Positions 26,790 through 43,967 are shown, numbered from the stretch's first letter. The stretch: DNA of 64,000 nucleotides from Oceanicola sp. (GCA_022447275.1 JAKVBK010000002.1:62001-126000), one strand, 5' to 3'. The notes: a model not told the origin generated them from the letters alone. Program-made: numbers and translations.

Positions 26790-27967
26790 GTGTGCACCGG
26801 GGACACAAGACCGGTGAGATGAGCCAAGTTCTTCACCCCGATCTTCAGATGTGCCAGCGGACGCGCCTTCACCAACTTCTTGTTCATGTATGCTTCGAAT
26901 GTCAGCTTTTGCACGTCGACATCATGACACAGGGACACAAAGCGCTCCCGTCGCTCATCGGATTTGTAATAGGCATCCTGCATTGCGCCGAGCACTTTGA
27001 AGACATTCTTGTGCTCTTTCATGAAGAGCTTTCGGGCCAGTTGCAGATCCTTGATCCGTCCGCTTTCAAGCTTGGCTGCCGCCGCCGTTGCGGCCACACG
27101 GCCCCCGACCATGGCGTAGTAGATGCCCTCACCCGACGAGGGCGCAACAACACCTGCCGCATCACCCGACAGCACTACGTCACGGCCATTATCCCAACGA
27201 TCAAGGGGCTTTAGCGGGATTGGCGCGCCCTCCCGCCGAATGGTTTCGCAGGTGTCCAAGCCGGAGGCGACCCGCAGATCAGCGGTGGCTTTCTTCAGGT
27301 CGACCTCTCTGACAAAGCTGCCCATGCCAACCGAGGCGCTGTCTCCATGGGGAAAGACCCAGCCGTAAAAGTCGGGGCTGATACGCCCATCATAGATCAC
27401 GTCGCAGCGGTCGGGGTGGTAGTTGCCGACGGCGCCGGGCGCCTTGATGATCTCATGGTAGGCGATCACATAGGGCACTTTGTCGCCGTCCTTGATCTGG
27501 GTGCGGGCAACATTCGATCGGGCCCCATCGGCGCCAATCACCATGCGAGTCGTCAGAATCTTTTCTTCACCGCTTTCGCGATCCCGGTAGTGGACATGGG
27601 TGCCATCCTTGTCGCGCGTGACCTGTGTATAGGTGCCGGTGCGCAGGTCCGCGCCCGCTTCTGCGGCGCGATTGCGCAGAAACGGGTCAAAATCCTTGCG
27701 ATCCACCATGCCCACAAAGCCATTTTCGATCGGGATATCCACGGAGCGGCCCGTGGGCGAAATCATCCTGGCGGTTGTGATCTTGGCAAGGATTTGGCTG
27801 TCGGGAATGTCGAAATCCCGCACCAGTCTTGGGGGGATGGCCCCGCCGCAGGGTTTGATCCGACCGGCCTTGTCGATCAGCGCAACCTTATGACCTGAAG
27901 TGGCCAGGTCATGGGCGGCAGTGGCACCGGAGGGACCGCCTCCAACAACAACAACGTCATAGATCAT
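26786..27967 (-). CDS. bchP: Geranylgeranyl-bacteriochlorophyll reductase BchP
   Basis: 393 residues from the ATG at 27967, which has GGAG 6 nt upstream; a 44-residue extension is rejected. The FAD motif DVVVVGGGPSGATAAHDLA is followed by GGAIPPRLV and the second flavin motif LSGDAAGVVAPSSGEGIYYAM. It reduces three double bonds of the geranylgeranyl tail to phytyl. It follows orf428 by one base. Confidence 0.95.
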   Translation of the reverse strand: MIYDVVVVGGGPSGATAAHDLATSGHKVALIDKAGRIKPCGGAIPPRLVRDFDIPDSQILAKITTARMISPTGRSVDIPIENGFVGMVDRKDFDPFLRNRAAEAGADLRTGTYTQVTRDKDGTHVHYRDRESGEEKILTTRMVIGADGARSNVARTQIKDGDKVPYVIAYHEIIKAPGAVGNYHPDRCDVIYDGRISPDFYGWVFPHGDSASVGMGSFVREVDLKKATADLRVASGLDTCETIRREGAPIPLKPLDRWDNGRDVVLSGDAAGVVAPSSGEGIYYAMVGGRVAATAAAAKLESGRIKDLQLARKLFMKEHKNVFKVLGAMQDAYYKSDERRERFVSLCHDVDVQKLTFEAYMNKKLVKARPLAHLKIGVKNLAHLTGLVSPVHT

Positions 27968-27968
27968 A

Positions 27969-29237
27969 TCATTCTCCGGGTTGCAGAATAGAAGGGGGCG
28001 CGGCCTGCTGCGGGGTGCCCAGAAGGCGCATCGCAACATAGGCCGCAGCCAGGAAGAGAACGGCCTCAAGGCCAAAGACGAGCCCGTAGGCCACCGCATC
28101 GGTTGTCACTGCACGGGCAATGTCCAGCGTGCCGGTGGCGATCAGTCCGGCGAGGCCCGCGGCCACGGCCTGCGAGGCGCCGAAGACGCCCATCCGGGTG
28201 CCGGTGGCGCCGGGCCGTGCCGCAGCAAGCCGCATCATGGAACCGATGGCGCCAACAACGAACAGCCCGTTGCCCAGACCCAGTGTCACGGTGGCAGGCA
28301 CCAAGGGCGCGCCCGCTGCCAGCCCGACCAGCCCTGCCGCCGAAATCACGCAGCCGGCCACGGCCCAGGCGCGCAGATTGCCTATGCCAAAGCTCGACAG
28401 GACGCCGGCGCTGATCATGCCCAGCAGGGCCGCCCCATCCTTGCCCCCCGACAGCTTCGTGGACTCATCGGGACTGAGGCCGTGGATATGGCCGGCGAAG
28501 GGCTCCAGCACCAATTCGGAGAGGTAGAAGGCCAGAATGGACAGGAATACAAAGCCGGTGAAGGCCCGCGCGGTTGGGTCATTCATGCATTCGGCCAACC
28601 CGGCGCGCAGGGTCGGGCTGCTGGCGGGCGGCGCGGTGTCTGCCACGCGCCCCTCGATCCCAAGAGTGGCCAAAGCGGTTACCAGAACGGCAATCCCGCA
28701 GACGCAGGCCACAACGACGAGCAAGCGCTCGGTCGAGTAGGGATCCAGCGCAATACCCGTGCCGATTGAGGCGATGATGGCGCCGGCGATCAGCGTGAGC
28801 CACGCGATCGTGGCCGCTGCCCCTTTGCGTTGGTCCGGGGCGGCGGTGGCCAGCAGGGCGAGGAAAGATGTGCCTGCTGCGCCGATCCCCACCCCAATGG
28901 CAGTGTAGGCCAAAACCCATATGACAAGCGCAAGCAGCAAGGAGCCCTCGGCAACATGCACCCCCCATGCAACGGCAAAGACACTGGCGGCCACCAGCGT
29001 GATCCCGCCAAGGATAAAGCGTGTCCGATCCCCCTTGGCGTCAGATCTGTGGCCCCATACGGGGCGGCTCAGCTGCACGCCGTAGTGCAAGGCAACAAGC
29101 AGGCCGGGCAGCAGGGCAGGCAGGGCAAGTTCGACTGTCATCAGCCGGTTGAAAAGGTTCACTGGCAGGGCTGCCAAGCCACCGATGGCCGCGTTGGCCA
29201 GGCACAGCTGCACCAATCTTCCCCACCCCAAGGTCAT
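27969..29237 (-). CDS. PucC/LhaA-family MFS protein between bchG and bchP (orf428/bch2 type)
   Basis: 422 residues with about 12 membrane helices, a bacteriochlorophyll-delivery-type major facilitator protein. It occupies the conserved slot of Rhodobacter orf428 between bchG and bchP. Family features include NRLMTVELALPALLPGLLVALHYGVQLSRPVWGHRSD. Its job is probably passage of pigment from BchG/BchP to light-harvesting assembly. It overlaps bchG by 4 nt. A paralogue (lhaA) lies at 41.7-43.1 kb. Confidence 0.88.
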   Translation of the reverse strand: MTLGWGRLVQLCLANAAIGGLAALPVNLFNRLMTVELALPALLPGLLVALHYGVQLSRPVWGHRSDAKGDRTRFILGGITLVAASVFAVAWGVHVAEGSLLLALVIWVLAYTAIGVGIGAAGTSFLALLATAAPDQRKGAAATIAWLTLIAGAIIASIGTGIALDPYSTERLLVVVACVCGIAVLVTALATLGIEGRVADTAPPASSPTLRAGLAECMNDPTARAFTGFVFLSILAFYLSELVLEPFAGHIHGLSPDESTKLSGGKDGAALLGMISAGVLSSFGIGNLRAWAVAGCVISAAGLVGLAAGAPLVPATVTLGLGNGLFVVGAIGSMMRLAAARPGATGTRMGVFGASQAVAAGLAGLIATGTLDIARAVTTDAVAYGLVFGLEAVLFLAAAYVAMRLLGTPQQAAPPSILQPGE

Positions 29238-30157
29238 GGCAGCACCTCCAGCCCACGCAAGGCAAAGGCGCTGACCATCATGCCGATGATATACATCAGG
29301 ACGCCTGTGCCGTTATACCAAGGCGCCTTGGCCTTGGGATCTTTCAGCAGCACCGACATGGCCCAGATCTGGCCGAGGCCCAGCACCAACAAAATGGCCG
29401 CGTGGGCCGGCCTGTCCCAGCTGGCCAGCGCCATCAGCACGATGGCCTGGGGCACCAGCATGATGACGCAGGCCAGTTTGGCGGCTTTTTCCGGCCCAAG
29501 CGTGACGGGCAGCGAGCGCACGCCCGTCTGCCGGTCGCCTTCGAGGGCCTTGAAGTCATTCAGCGTCATGATGCCGTGGGCGCCAATGCCATAGAGCAGG
29601 GCCACAAGCACGATCTCAAAACGGGGCGCACCGGCGGACAGGATCGCCGCCCCTGTGAACCAGGGCAGTGTCTCATAGCTCAGCCCCACAAGGCCCGGGC
29701 CCCACCAACCGGAGCGCTTCATCCGGACGGGTTCTGCCGAATATGCCCAGGCTGCCAGCACCCCCACGACCGTGGCGCCAAACCCCCAAGGGCCCAGCAG
29801 CGCGCCGACCATCAGGGACAGCGCCGACATCGCCAGCGCGATCCAAAGGCCCCACCGGCCGGGGATGCGCCCGGATGGGATTGGGCGGTTGGGCTCGTTG
29901 ATGGCGTCTACGTGACGGTCACACCAGTCATTCGCGGCCTGAGACATGCCGCATACGATCGGACCGGCGAGCAAAACCCCCAGCACAACCAAGGCCCAAT
30001 TCTCGGCTACAGACCCTCCGGAAGAGATCGTGCCACAGAAATAGGCCCACATCGGGGGGAACCATGTGATCGGCTTGATCAGTGTCAAAGCCGCCTTTGG
30101 TTCGGGATATGTGCGCGGCGCGCCAAGGGGGCGATGTATGTTGTCGCTGACAGTCAT
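29234..30157 (-). CDS. bchG: Bacteriochlorophyll synthase BchG
   Basis: 307 residues, a UbiA-superfamily membrane prenyltransferase that esterifies bacteriochlorophyllide a with geranylgeranyl diphosphate. The diphosphate-binding motif is NDWCDRHVDAINEPNRPIPSG and the second Asp region GIMTLNDFKALEGDRQ. No Shine-Dalgarno sequence is visible before the ATG at 30157. A TTGTCA/TAAAGT promoter would start transcription at about the ATG, so a leaderless message is possible. Confidence 0.95.
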   Translation of the reverse strand: MTVSDNIHRPLGAPRTYPEPKAALTLIKPITWFPPMWAYFCGTISSGGSVAENWALVVLGVLLAGPIVCGMSQAANDWCDRHVDAINEPNRPIPSGRIPGRWGLWIALAMSALSLMVGALLGPWGFGATVVGVLAAWAYSAEPVRMKRSGWWGPGLVGLSYETLPWFTGAAILSAGAPRFEIVLVALLYGIGAHGIMTLNDFKALEGDRQTGVRSLPVTLGPEKAAKLACVIMLVPQAIVLMALASWDRPAHAAILLVLGLGQIWAMSVLLKDPKAKAPWYNGTGVLMYIIGMMVSAFALRGLEVLP

Positions 30158-30191
30158 GTGTCAACTTTAAATGACAGTCTGATTCTGACAA
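30135..30191 (-). promoter_or_regulatory. bchG promoter with PpsR boxes
   Basis: A canonical box TGTCAACTTTAAATGACA spans 30159-30176, directly before the bchG ATG (30157). A second TGT-N12-ACA match (30135-30152) lies inside the first bchG codons, 6 bp away. On the minus strand, TTGTCA (30191-30186) and TAAAGT (30169-30164), 16 bp apart, form a plausible promoter with the box on its -10. Confidence 0.65.
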
Positions 30192-30304
30192 GTCCCTGAA
30201 CGGCTTGTGCGACAAGAAAAAGCAGCCCGGGGGCTGCTTTGACAAAGATGATGCGTGGGGTGTGGCCCCGTCAGGTGGTGATGTCAGGTGGCGATGGCGC
30301 TGGC

Positions 30305-31720
30305 CTATTCGCCGCCCTTCTTGAGAAGCCCGTATTTGCGCAGCTTCACGTAGAGGCTCTGGCGCGACAGGCCCAGCATCTCGGCTGCGGCCACCCTGTT
30401 GTTGCGGGTCAGCTCTACGGCGGTTTCGATGCACATCTTTTCGACCACATCGGTGGTCTCGGCCACGATGTCTTTCAGCGTTGCTGATCCGACAAGTTCC
30501 ATGACGGATTTCACAGCGCCATCGCTGACCCCAACGCCGGGCGCACGCAGCGCCTCTGCCCGCGACGCGTCGCGGATCACGAAGACCATGACCGGGTTCG
30601 TGCGATCGTTGAGATAAGTTGCAGAGATTTCGACGGGCACTTGCCCCCCGTATTCGCCCGACAGTTTCGTGGCGTAGAGGCGCATTTGCCCGGAGCGGGC
30701 TGCATTGTCGATCAGCACCTTCAGGTCCACCGCCCCGCGGGACATGAACGTGCCCAGCGATTTGCCGCGCACAGAGCTCAGATGGGCGCTGTCCACGAGG
30801 TTCAGGAAGCTTTCATTTGCGGAGGTGATGCTGCCATGGGTGTCTGTAAACACAATGGCATCGACCCCTTCCTGATAAAGCGCAGAGAGGTTTTCACCCA
30901 AGGCATCGCCGCCGCTCTCGCCGCTTTCTGCCAGATCGAGGCGACACAGCAACAATCGCTCGCCGGCAGCGCGGAACATGCGGGGCACAAGGCGGACGGG
31001 CTTGCGGCCCCTCTTTGTATGCAGCTGCAGGGGCCGGTCACCGTCAGAGATCGCGGCATTGGTCAGCATCTCAAGCAGTTCACCCCGGCGTTTTCCTTCG
31101 AACTCGCCGGCGAAGGCCGTGCCGGGAAGGCTTCCCTGTGCCGTTCCCAGTATCTGGGCCGCGGCGCTGTTGGCATCAACGACACGTCCGGTTGCAACGG
31201 CCACGAAAACAAGCGCCTCGCGTGAGGTTTCCATCAAAACGCGGTAGCGCGTATCAAACTCGCGCTGCACCTCGTAGTCGCGCTCCAGCGCAAGCTGGGC
31301 TTTCACCAGCTGCTGCTGCATTTCCGCGACCGGGCGCAGATCGCGCCCAAGCATCAGCAAAGAGCCATCTGGCCCAATCGCATGGAACGAATAGCGGATC
31401 GGGAAGTCCCAGCGGGTGTCTTCCGTATGGTTCAGCTCCACCATCTCGTCGTGGCGGGCGCCCTCCGCAAAGGCTGCAAGCTTTGTGTCCAGCTTCGTGG
31501 CGCTTTCGGCGGTCAGAAACTGGCGCAGATCTTTGCCTTCCCACTTTCCGGCGGGGGTGAACTGCGTGTTTGCCGGATTGACGAGGACGGACAGGACCGT
31601 GCCCTCTGGGGTGATCACGATCGAAAGATCGGATGCCATGGAGATGATATCGCCGAGCAGGTCTGGCGCAATCAGCGGAATGGCTCCGCTGTTCCAGTAT
31701 TTGGTGCCCCGCGACGTCAC
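30305..31720 (-). CDS. ppsR: Photosystem repressor PpsR (CrtJ)
   Basis: 471 residues from a GTG at 31720 giving the family start VTSRGTKYWNSGAIPLIAPD; a longer frame (to 31819) lies inside ppaA and is not family-like. An N-terminal PAS-like domain, a Q-linker helix (about 133-165), two PAS domains (about 160-265 and 280-390) and a Fis-type helix-turn-helix (about 431-465, RVAAAEMLGLSRQSLYVKLRKYG) are visible. Cys259 and Cys430 match the redox-active cysteine pair. It represses bch, crt and puc genes at TGT-N12-ACA sites, twelve of which are in this window. Confidence 0.95.
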   Translation of the reverse strand: MTSRGTKYWNSGAIPLIAPDLLGDIISMASDLSIVITPEGTVLSVLVNPANTQFTPAGKWEGKDLRQFLTAESATKLDTKLAAFAEGARHDEMVELNHTEDTRWDFPIRYSFHAIGPDGSLLMLGRDLRPVAEMQQQLVKAQLALERDYEVQREFDTRYRVLMETSREALVFVAVATGRVVDANSAAAQILGTAQGSLPGTAFAGEFEGKRRGELLEMLTNAAISDGDRPLQLHTKRGRKPVRLVPRMFRAAGERLLLCRLDLAESGESGGDALGENLSALYQEGVDAIVFTDTHGSITSANESFLNLVDSAHLSSVRGKSLGTFMSRGAVDLKVLIDNAARSGQMRLYATKLSGEYGGQVPVEISATYLNDRTNPVMVFVIRDASRAEALRAPGVGVSDGAVKSVMELVGSATLKDIVAETTDVVEKMCIETAVELTRNNRVAAAEMLGLSRQSLYVKLRKYGLLKKGGE

Positions 31721-31764
31721 CGTCTCGGTCCCAGGTCCGGAGGGATCAAAACCAGTCTCATCCT

Positions 31765-32550
31765 CTAGACCTCGCTGACGCGGCTGTTCGCGTCGGAGTT
31801 TGGAATCATCAGGCCGCAAAGCGTCATCGCCTCTTTTGGGTCCGCCGCCGCATAATCGGCGCCGACATGAATATGGGCTTCCGGATCTGTCTCCAGGATA
31901 GAACCGCCGATAACGATAGGCGGCACGTTTGGCCCACTCTTCCGTACCTTTTCGACCAAAAGCCGGAGCAATTCAAGCTTCTCGCAGCCGGATGCCGAAA
32001 TCGCGACCATATCGAAACTCCGCTCCGTCAGCGTTTCCGCCAACTCTTCAGAGTTTTGGGCGATGATCAGGCGCACAGATGCGCCCAAACGCCGAAACTT
32101 TGACAGCGCAATCATAGCGCCCAGCGTGTGATATCCGTTGGGCGGAATCACCATCAGAATTGCGGGCGGGTCCATCGTTTCAAAGATGGGGCGCCGGGAC
32201 AGTTGATCGAGGATGCGCACATGTCCCTGCAGTCTGGCCACGGCAATGGTAACCTCGGCAAACCCAAGGGTGTCGACACACCAAAACTCGCCCAAAACCC
32301 GTGCTACGGTCGGGATATAGCTGTCGATCAGAATGTCCGCTGTCAGGCCTTCAGAGATGCAGGCCACGAGCACTTCCTCGGCTTCGAGCCGGTCCGGGTG
32401 CAGGGCTGCTGCGATCAGGCGATTGAGGATGGCTCTGTCCAGATGCGCTGGCAGATCAAAATCGGCAGGCAGATCGGGCAGGATCGGCGCAAACGCTGAC
32501 ATACCTCCGGAAGAGGTATAGGGCGCGGCCAGTATCGGATCCTTCCTCAC
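31765..32550 (-). CDS. ppaA: PpaA/AerR, cobalamin-binding antirepressor of PpsR
   Basis: 261 residues from a GTG at 32550, or 245 from an ATG at 32502. An N-terminal helical segment with FWCVDTLGFAEVTIAVARLQ is followed by a B12-binding Rossmann-like (SCHIC) domain with MVIPPNGYHTLGAMIALSKFRRLGA and DMVAISASGCEK. AerR binds cobalamin and relieves CrtJ/PpsR repression in light. The two starts 16 codons apart recall the long and short AerR isoforms of Rhodobacter capsulatus. It lies just upstream of ppsR, with a PpsR box 25 bp before the GTG. Confidence 0.93.
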   Translation of the reverse strand: MRKDPILAAPYTSSGGMSAFAPILPDLPADFDLPAHLDRAILNRLIAAALHPDRLEAEEVLVACISEGLTADILIDSYIPTVARVLGEFWCVDTLGFAEVTIAVARLQGHVRILDQLSRRPIFETMDPPAILMVIPPNGYHTLGAMIALSKFRRLGASVRLIIAQNSEELAETLTERSFDMVAISASGCEKLELLRLLVEKVRKSGPNVPPIVIGGSILETDPEAHIHVGADYAAADPKEAMTLCGLMIPNSDANSRVSEV

Positions 32551-32574
32551 GTCGTCGCATCCTTCATTTCAGAC

Positions 32575-32592
32575 TGTCCATAATAGTGGACA
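32575..32592. promoter_or_regulatory. PpsR box upstream of ppaA
   Basis: TGTCCATAATAGTGGACA is a TGT-N12-ACA site with 6-bp perfect arms (TGTCCA/TGGACA), 25 bp before the ppaA GTG. It suggests feedback control of ppaA-ppsR. Confidence 0.75.
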
Positions 32593-32655
32593 GCGACCCC
32601 GAAAGCAGACTCGCACCGGCCGGGGTGCCGGGAGCTTCTGCCAGACATGTATAAA

Positions 32656-32673
32656 TGTCAAAATCAATTGACA
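32656..32673. promoter_or_regulatory. Single PpsR box in the ppaA-bchF intergenic region
   Basis: TGTCAAAATCAATTGACA fits TGT-N12-ACA with TGTCAA/TTGACA arms. It stands alone, about 80 bp from the ppaA box and 106 bp from the bchF pair. It could serve ppaA or loop between promoters. Confidence 0.7.
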
Positions 32674-32734
32674 ATCTATGAGTCTGGTGCGGCTGCACAA
32701 ACCTACCAAGCCATCTGCGTTATAAGCCGCACAC

Positions 32735-32766
32735 ACACGCAACATGCGTGTCGACATATATATGTC
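32735..32766. promoter_or_regulatory. Two non-PpsR palindromes in the ppaA-bchF intergenic region
   Basis: ACACGCAACATGCGTGT (32735-32751) is a 7-bp perfect inverted repeat with a 3-nt centre. GACATATATATGTC (32753-32766) is a perfect 14-bp palindrome next to it. Neither fits TGT-N12-ACA. They may bind another regulator of this divergent promoter region; no regulator can be named. Confidence 0.4.
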
Positions 32767-32778
32767 ACTCTGACTCAG

Positions 32779-32842
32779 TGTCTAATCTCTACAACATTAT
32801 AGTGTAAGTTTCAATTGACACTTTGGGGCGGCAGTCCATAAT
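32779..32842 (+). promoter_or_regulatory. bchF promoter with two tandem PpsR boxes
   Basis: TGTCTAATCTCTACAACA (32779-32796) and TGTAAGTTTCAATTGACA (32803-32820) are TGT-N12-ACA sites 24 bp apart. The second supplies a -35 TTGACA (32815-32820), followed 16 bp later by CATAAT (32837-32842), the best sigma-70 promoter in the window. It should drive bchF and the genes beyond. Confidence 0.85.
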
Positions 32843-32874
32843 TTCTGACAGTAGCAAGTGGGAGACTCGCCAGA

Positions 32875-40961
<8,087 letters not shown>

Positions 40962-40962
<1 letters not shown>

Positions 40963-41687
40963 TGCCGGACACCCGGACATACACGGGCACGCGCGCCCGC
41001 GTCGAAGATTATTTCGACCGCACCGCCACCAAGACTTGGGAGCGGCTGACATCGGATGCGCCGGTGTCAAAGGTCCGTGAGACCGTGCGCAAGGGCCGCG
41101 ACAGGATGCGCGCGCAGATGTTGTCCTGCCTGCCTGCGGATCTGTCTGGGTTGCGGGTTCTGGATGCGGGCTGTGGCGCGGGCCAGATGGTGCAGGAACT
41201 TGCCGCGCGCGGGGCGGAGGTTGTGGCCGTCGATATCTCGCCGTCCCTCGTGGAGATCGCGAGGCAAAGGCTTGATCCGTCCCTGCGCGATCAGGTGACC
41301 TTTGCAGCCGGTGACATGCTGGATGAAGCCCATGGCCGCTTTGATCACGTCGTCGCGATGGACAGTCTGATATACTACAACGGAGAGGATATCGGGCGTG
41401 CGATGGCGCGTCTTGCCCCGCGGGTCTCGGGCAATGTGGTCTTTACGGTTGCCCCGCGCACCCCCTTCCTGCTGGCCTTCTGGGGGGCAGGCAAGGTGTT
41501 TCCGCGGGCGGATCGCTCTCCGATCATGATCCCCCATGCGCCCAAGCGCCTTGCACAGCACGTCAGCGGGTCGGGCAGCTTGCGCGAAGTCGGCCGGATC
41601 ACAAGCGGCTTTTACATTTCAACCTGTCTGGAACTGACGCCCCATGCGCAGGCGCCCGACACTGCATTGCAGGTGGCGGCAGAATGA
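40962..41687 (+). CDS. bchM: Mg-protoporphyrin IX O-methyltransferase BchM
   Basis: 241 residues, a SAM-dependent methyltransferase acting on the C-13 propionate of Mg-protoporphyrin IX, the step before AcsF. Motif I is RVLDAGCGAGQMVQELAARGAEVVAVDIS (about 64-93). The ATG at 40962 shares a base with the bchL stop and is preferred to a TTG one codon earlier. It overlaps lhaA by 4 nt. Confidence 0.95.
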
Positions 41688-43102
41688 ACCAGAGACGGTC
41701 ATATTCGGCACGGTTCCTGCCTTTCTCGGACGCGGCGAGCGCGGAGTTGCCCCTTGGGCAGTTGTTGCGTTTGTCTTTGTTCCAGGTGTCGGCAGGGATG
41801 GCCTCTGTCCTGTTGCTGGGCACGCTGAACCGCGTGATGATCGTCGAATTGTCCGTGGCTGCGATTGTTGTCGCGGCCATGATCGCGCTGCCCGTTTTGG
41901 TGGCCCCTTTCCGAGCCTTGCTGGGCTTCCGTTCTGATACATACCGCTCGGCCATCGGATGGAAGCGGATCCCGTATATGTGGTTTGGCTCCCTGTGGCA
42001 GTTCGGTGGGCTTGCGGTCATGCCGTCATGCCTGTTGGTGCTGGGCGGGGATGTTGTTCATGACATCCCGTTCGCGGGGGAAGTGCTGGCGGGGCTGGCC
42101 TTCATCATGACGGGCCTCGGCATCCACATGACGCAGACCGCGGGGCTGGCCCTTGCCTCTGACAGGGCCACCGATGAAACGCGCCCCCGCGTTGTGGCGC
42201 TGCTCTACGTGATGTTCCTCGTGGGCATGGGCGTGTCTGCGGTGATCATTGGCGCGTTGTTGCGTGATTTCACGGCCCTGAAGCTGATCCAGGTTGTGCA
42301 GGGGGCGGCGGTCGCGACGCTGGTGTTGAATGTGATCGCCTTGTGGCGCCAGGAACGCGTGCGCCCCATGAGCAAGTCTGAGCGGGCTGCTCCGCGCCCG
42401 AGGTTCCGCGCGGCCTGGAACGACTATGCGGCCGGGGGCACAGCCGGGCGTCTGCTTGTCGTCGTGTTCTTGGGCACCATGGCTTTCAACATGCAGGATG
42501 TGCTGCTGGAGCCCTATGGCGGCGAAATTCTTGGCCTGTCCGTCTCGGCAACGACGTTGCTGACGGCGATCTGGGCGGCTGGGGCGCTGATGGGCTTTGC
42601 CCATGCTGCGCGCAGGCTGACCCGACAGGCAGATCCGTTCCGTCTGGCGGCCCGTGGTCTGCTGATCGGGATTGCCGCCTTTAGCGCGGTGATTTTCGCG
42701 GCCCCACTGGATGCGGCATGGCTGTTTTATGCCGGAGCCTGCGGGATCGGGCTGGGCGGTGGTCTCTTTGCCGTCGCAACGCTCACTGCGGCCATGACGA
42801 TGCCAGCTGAGGGGCTGGCTGGGCGTGGTCTTGCGCTGGGCGCATGGGGTGCGGCCCAAGCCACAGCCGCGGGCCTGTCCATCTTTATCGGCGGCGCTGT
42901 GCGCGACGCCGTTCAATCCACACAGCTGGTCGATCTTCTCGGACCGGCAACCGGATACTCGGTGGTCTATCACATCGAGATCGCGTTGCTCTTTGCAACG
43001 CTCGCAATCCTGGGCCCGCTCGTGCGGCTCAAGATAACCCGTTCCGAACATCGGAATTCCCAGGCACAGGGCAAGTTCGGGCTTGCCGACCTGCCCACCT
43101 GA
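41684..43102 (+). CDS. lhaA: Light-harvesting complex assembly protein LhaA (PucC/LhaA family)
   Basis: 472 residues with about 12 membrane helices, a BCD/PucC-type MFS protein. Family features are FQVSAGMASVLLLGTLNRVMIVEL, YRSAIGWKRIPYMWFGSLWQFGG and MQDVLLEPYGGEILGLSV. It is needed for LH1 assembly in Rhodobacter and probably carries bacteriochlorophyll to nascent alpha and beta polypeptides. It sits between bchM and puhA as in other Rhodobacterales. Confidence 0.93.
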   Translation: MNQRRSYSARFLPFSDAASAELPLGQLLRLSLFQVSAGMASVLLLGTLNRVMIVELSVAAIVVAAMIALPVLVAPFRALLGFRSDTYRSAIGWKRIPYMWFGSLWQFGGLAVMPSCLLVLGGDVVHDIPFAGEVLAGLAFIMTGLGIHMTQTAGLALASDRATDETRPRVVALLYVMFLVGMGVSAVIIGALLRDFTALKLIQVVQGAAVATLVLNVIALWRQERVRPMSKSERAAPRPRFRAAWNDYAAGGTAGRLLVVVFLGTMAFNMQDVLLEPYGGEILGLSVSATTLLTAIWAAGALMGFAHAARRLTRQADPFRLAARGLLIGIAAFSAVIFAAPLDAAWLFYAGACGIGLGGGLFAVATLTAAMTMPAEGLAGRGLALGAWGAAQATAAGLSIFIGGAVRDAVQSTQLVDLLGPATGYSVVYHIEIALLFATLAILGPLVRLKITRSEHRNSQAQGKFGLADLPT

Positions 43103-43119
43103 CCCATCGGAGGAAAACA

Positions 43120-43866
43120 ATGGTTGGTGTGAACTTCTTCGGTAACTTTGATCTGGCGAGCCTGTCTATCTGGCTCTTCTGGATCTTCTTTGCACTGCTG
43201 ATCTACTATCTGCAGACGGAAAACATGCGGGAAGGATACCCGCTGGAATCGGATGAGGGTGGCGCTTCGCCAAACCAGGGGCTTTTCCCTGTTCCCAATC
43301 CCAAAACCTTCACGCTGCCCCATGGCCGCGGTGAAGTTACGGTGCCCAGCGCCGAGAATGAGGCGGCCCATCGCCGTGAGGATCTGCCCATGGAGGCAAC
43401 CTCGCAGGCCGCGGGATCTCCGTTCATGCCCACGGGCGACGCCATGGATGATGGGGTTGGCCCCGCGTCTTGGGTGCCGCGCGCGGATGTGCCGGAACTC
43501 GATGGCAAGGGCTTCCCCAAGCTGCGTCCGATGGCCCATTGCCATGGCTTCGAAGTGTCCTCCGGGCGTGACCCGCGCGGCATGGAAGTGGCCACCAAGG
43601 ACATGAAGAAAGCCGGCATCGTGAAAGAGATGTGGGTCGATGAGCCAGAGCAGATGGTGCGCTATCTCGAGATCGAGTTGGCGGATGGCTCTACCCGGCT
43701 CATTCCAATGACCTTGGCCCGTATCACGTCGCGCCATGTGAAAGTGGGAGCCCTGACGCTTGACCGGTTCGCCGGCATCCCGAAGCACAAGGCTGACGAT
43801 CAGGTCACCAAGCTCGAGGAAGAGAAGATCTCCGCCTATGTGGGCGCGGGTCACCTCTACTGCTGA
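43120..43866 (+). CDS. puhA: Reaction centre H subunit PuhA
   Basis: 248 residues. One N-terminal membrane helix (about 10-32, ASLSIWLFWIFFALLIYYLQ) leads into the cytoplasmic beta-rich domain, with TENMREGYPLE and PRADVPELDGKGFPKLRPM conserved. It caps the L/M core and shapes the proton path to QB. The ATG at 43120 follows CGGAGG; promoters within lhaA are known in Rhodobacter. Confidence 0.97.
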   Translation: MVGVNFFGNFDLASLSIWLFWIFFALLIYYLQTENMREGYPLESDEGGASPNQGLFPVPNPKTFTLPHGRGEVTVPSAENEAAHRREDLPMEATSQAAGSPFMPTGDAMDDGVGPASWVPRADVPELDGKGFPKLRPMAHCHGFEVSSGRDPRGMEVATKDMKKAGIVKEMWVDEPEQMVRYLEIELADGSTRLIPMTLARITSRHVKVGALTLDRFAGIPKHKADDQVTKLEEEKISAYVGAGHLYC

Positions 43867-43883
43867 GCCGGCACCAATGAGGC

Positions 43884-43913
43884 CTCGGGGGGTGCCAGCC
43901 ACGCCCCCCGGAG
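43884..43913 (+). terminator. GC-rich hairpin between puhA and puhB
   Basis: Six G (43887-43892) face six C (43904-43909) with flanking pairs extending the stem to about 10 bp around a 7-nt loop. It has no T-run, so attenuation or protection of puhA mRNA is likely, giving more puhA than puhBC transcript. Confidence 0.55.
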
Positions 43914-43967
43914 CCCACCGGGCCGCGCCCGGACCACGCAAAAGACCAGAGCAAGGGACAAAACGCC

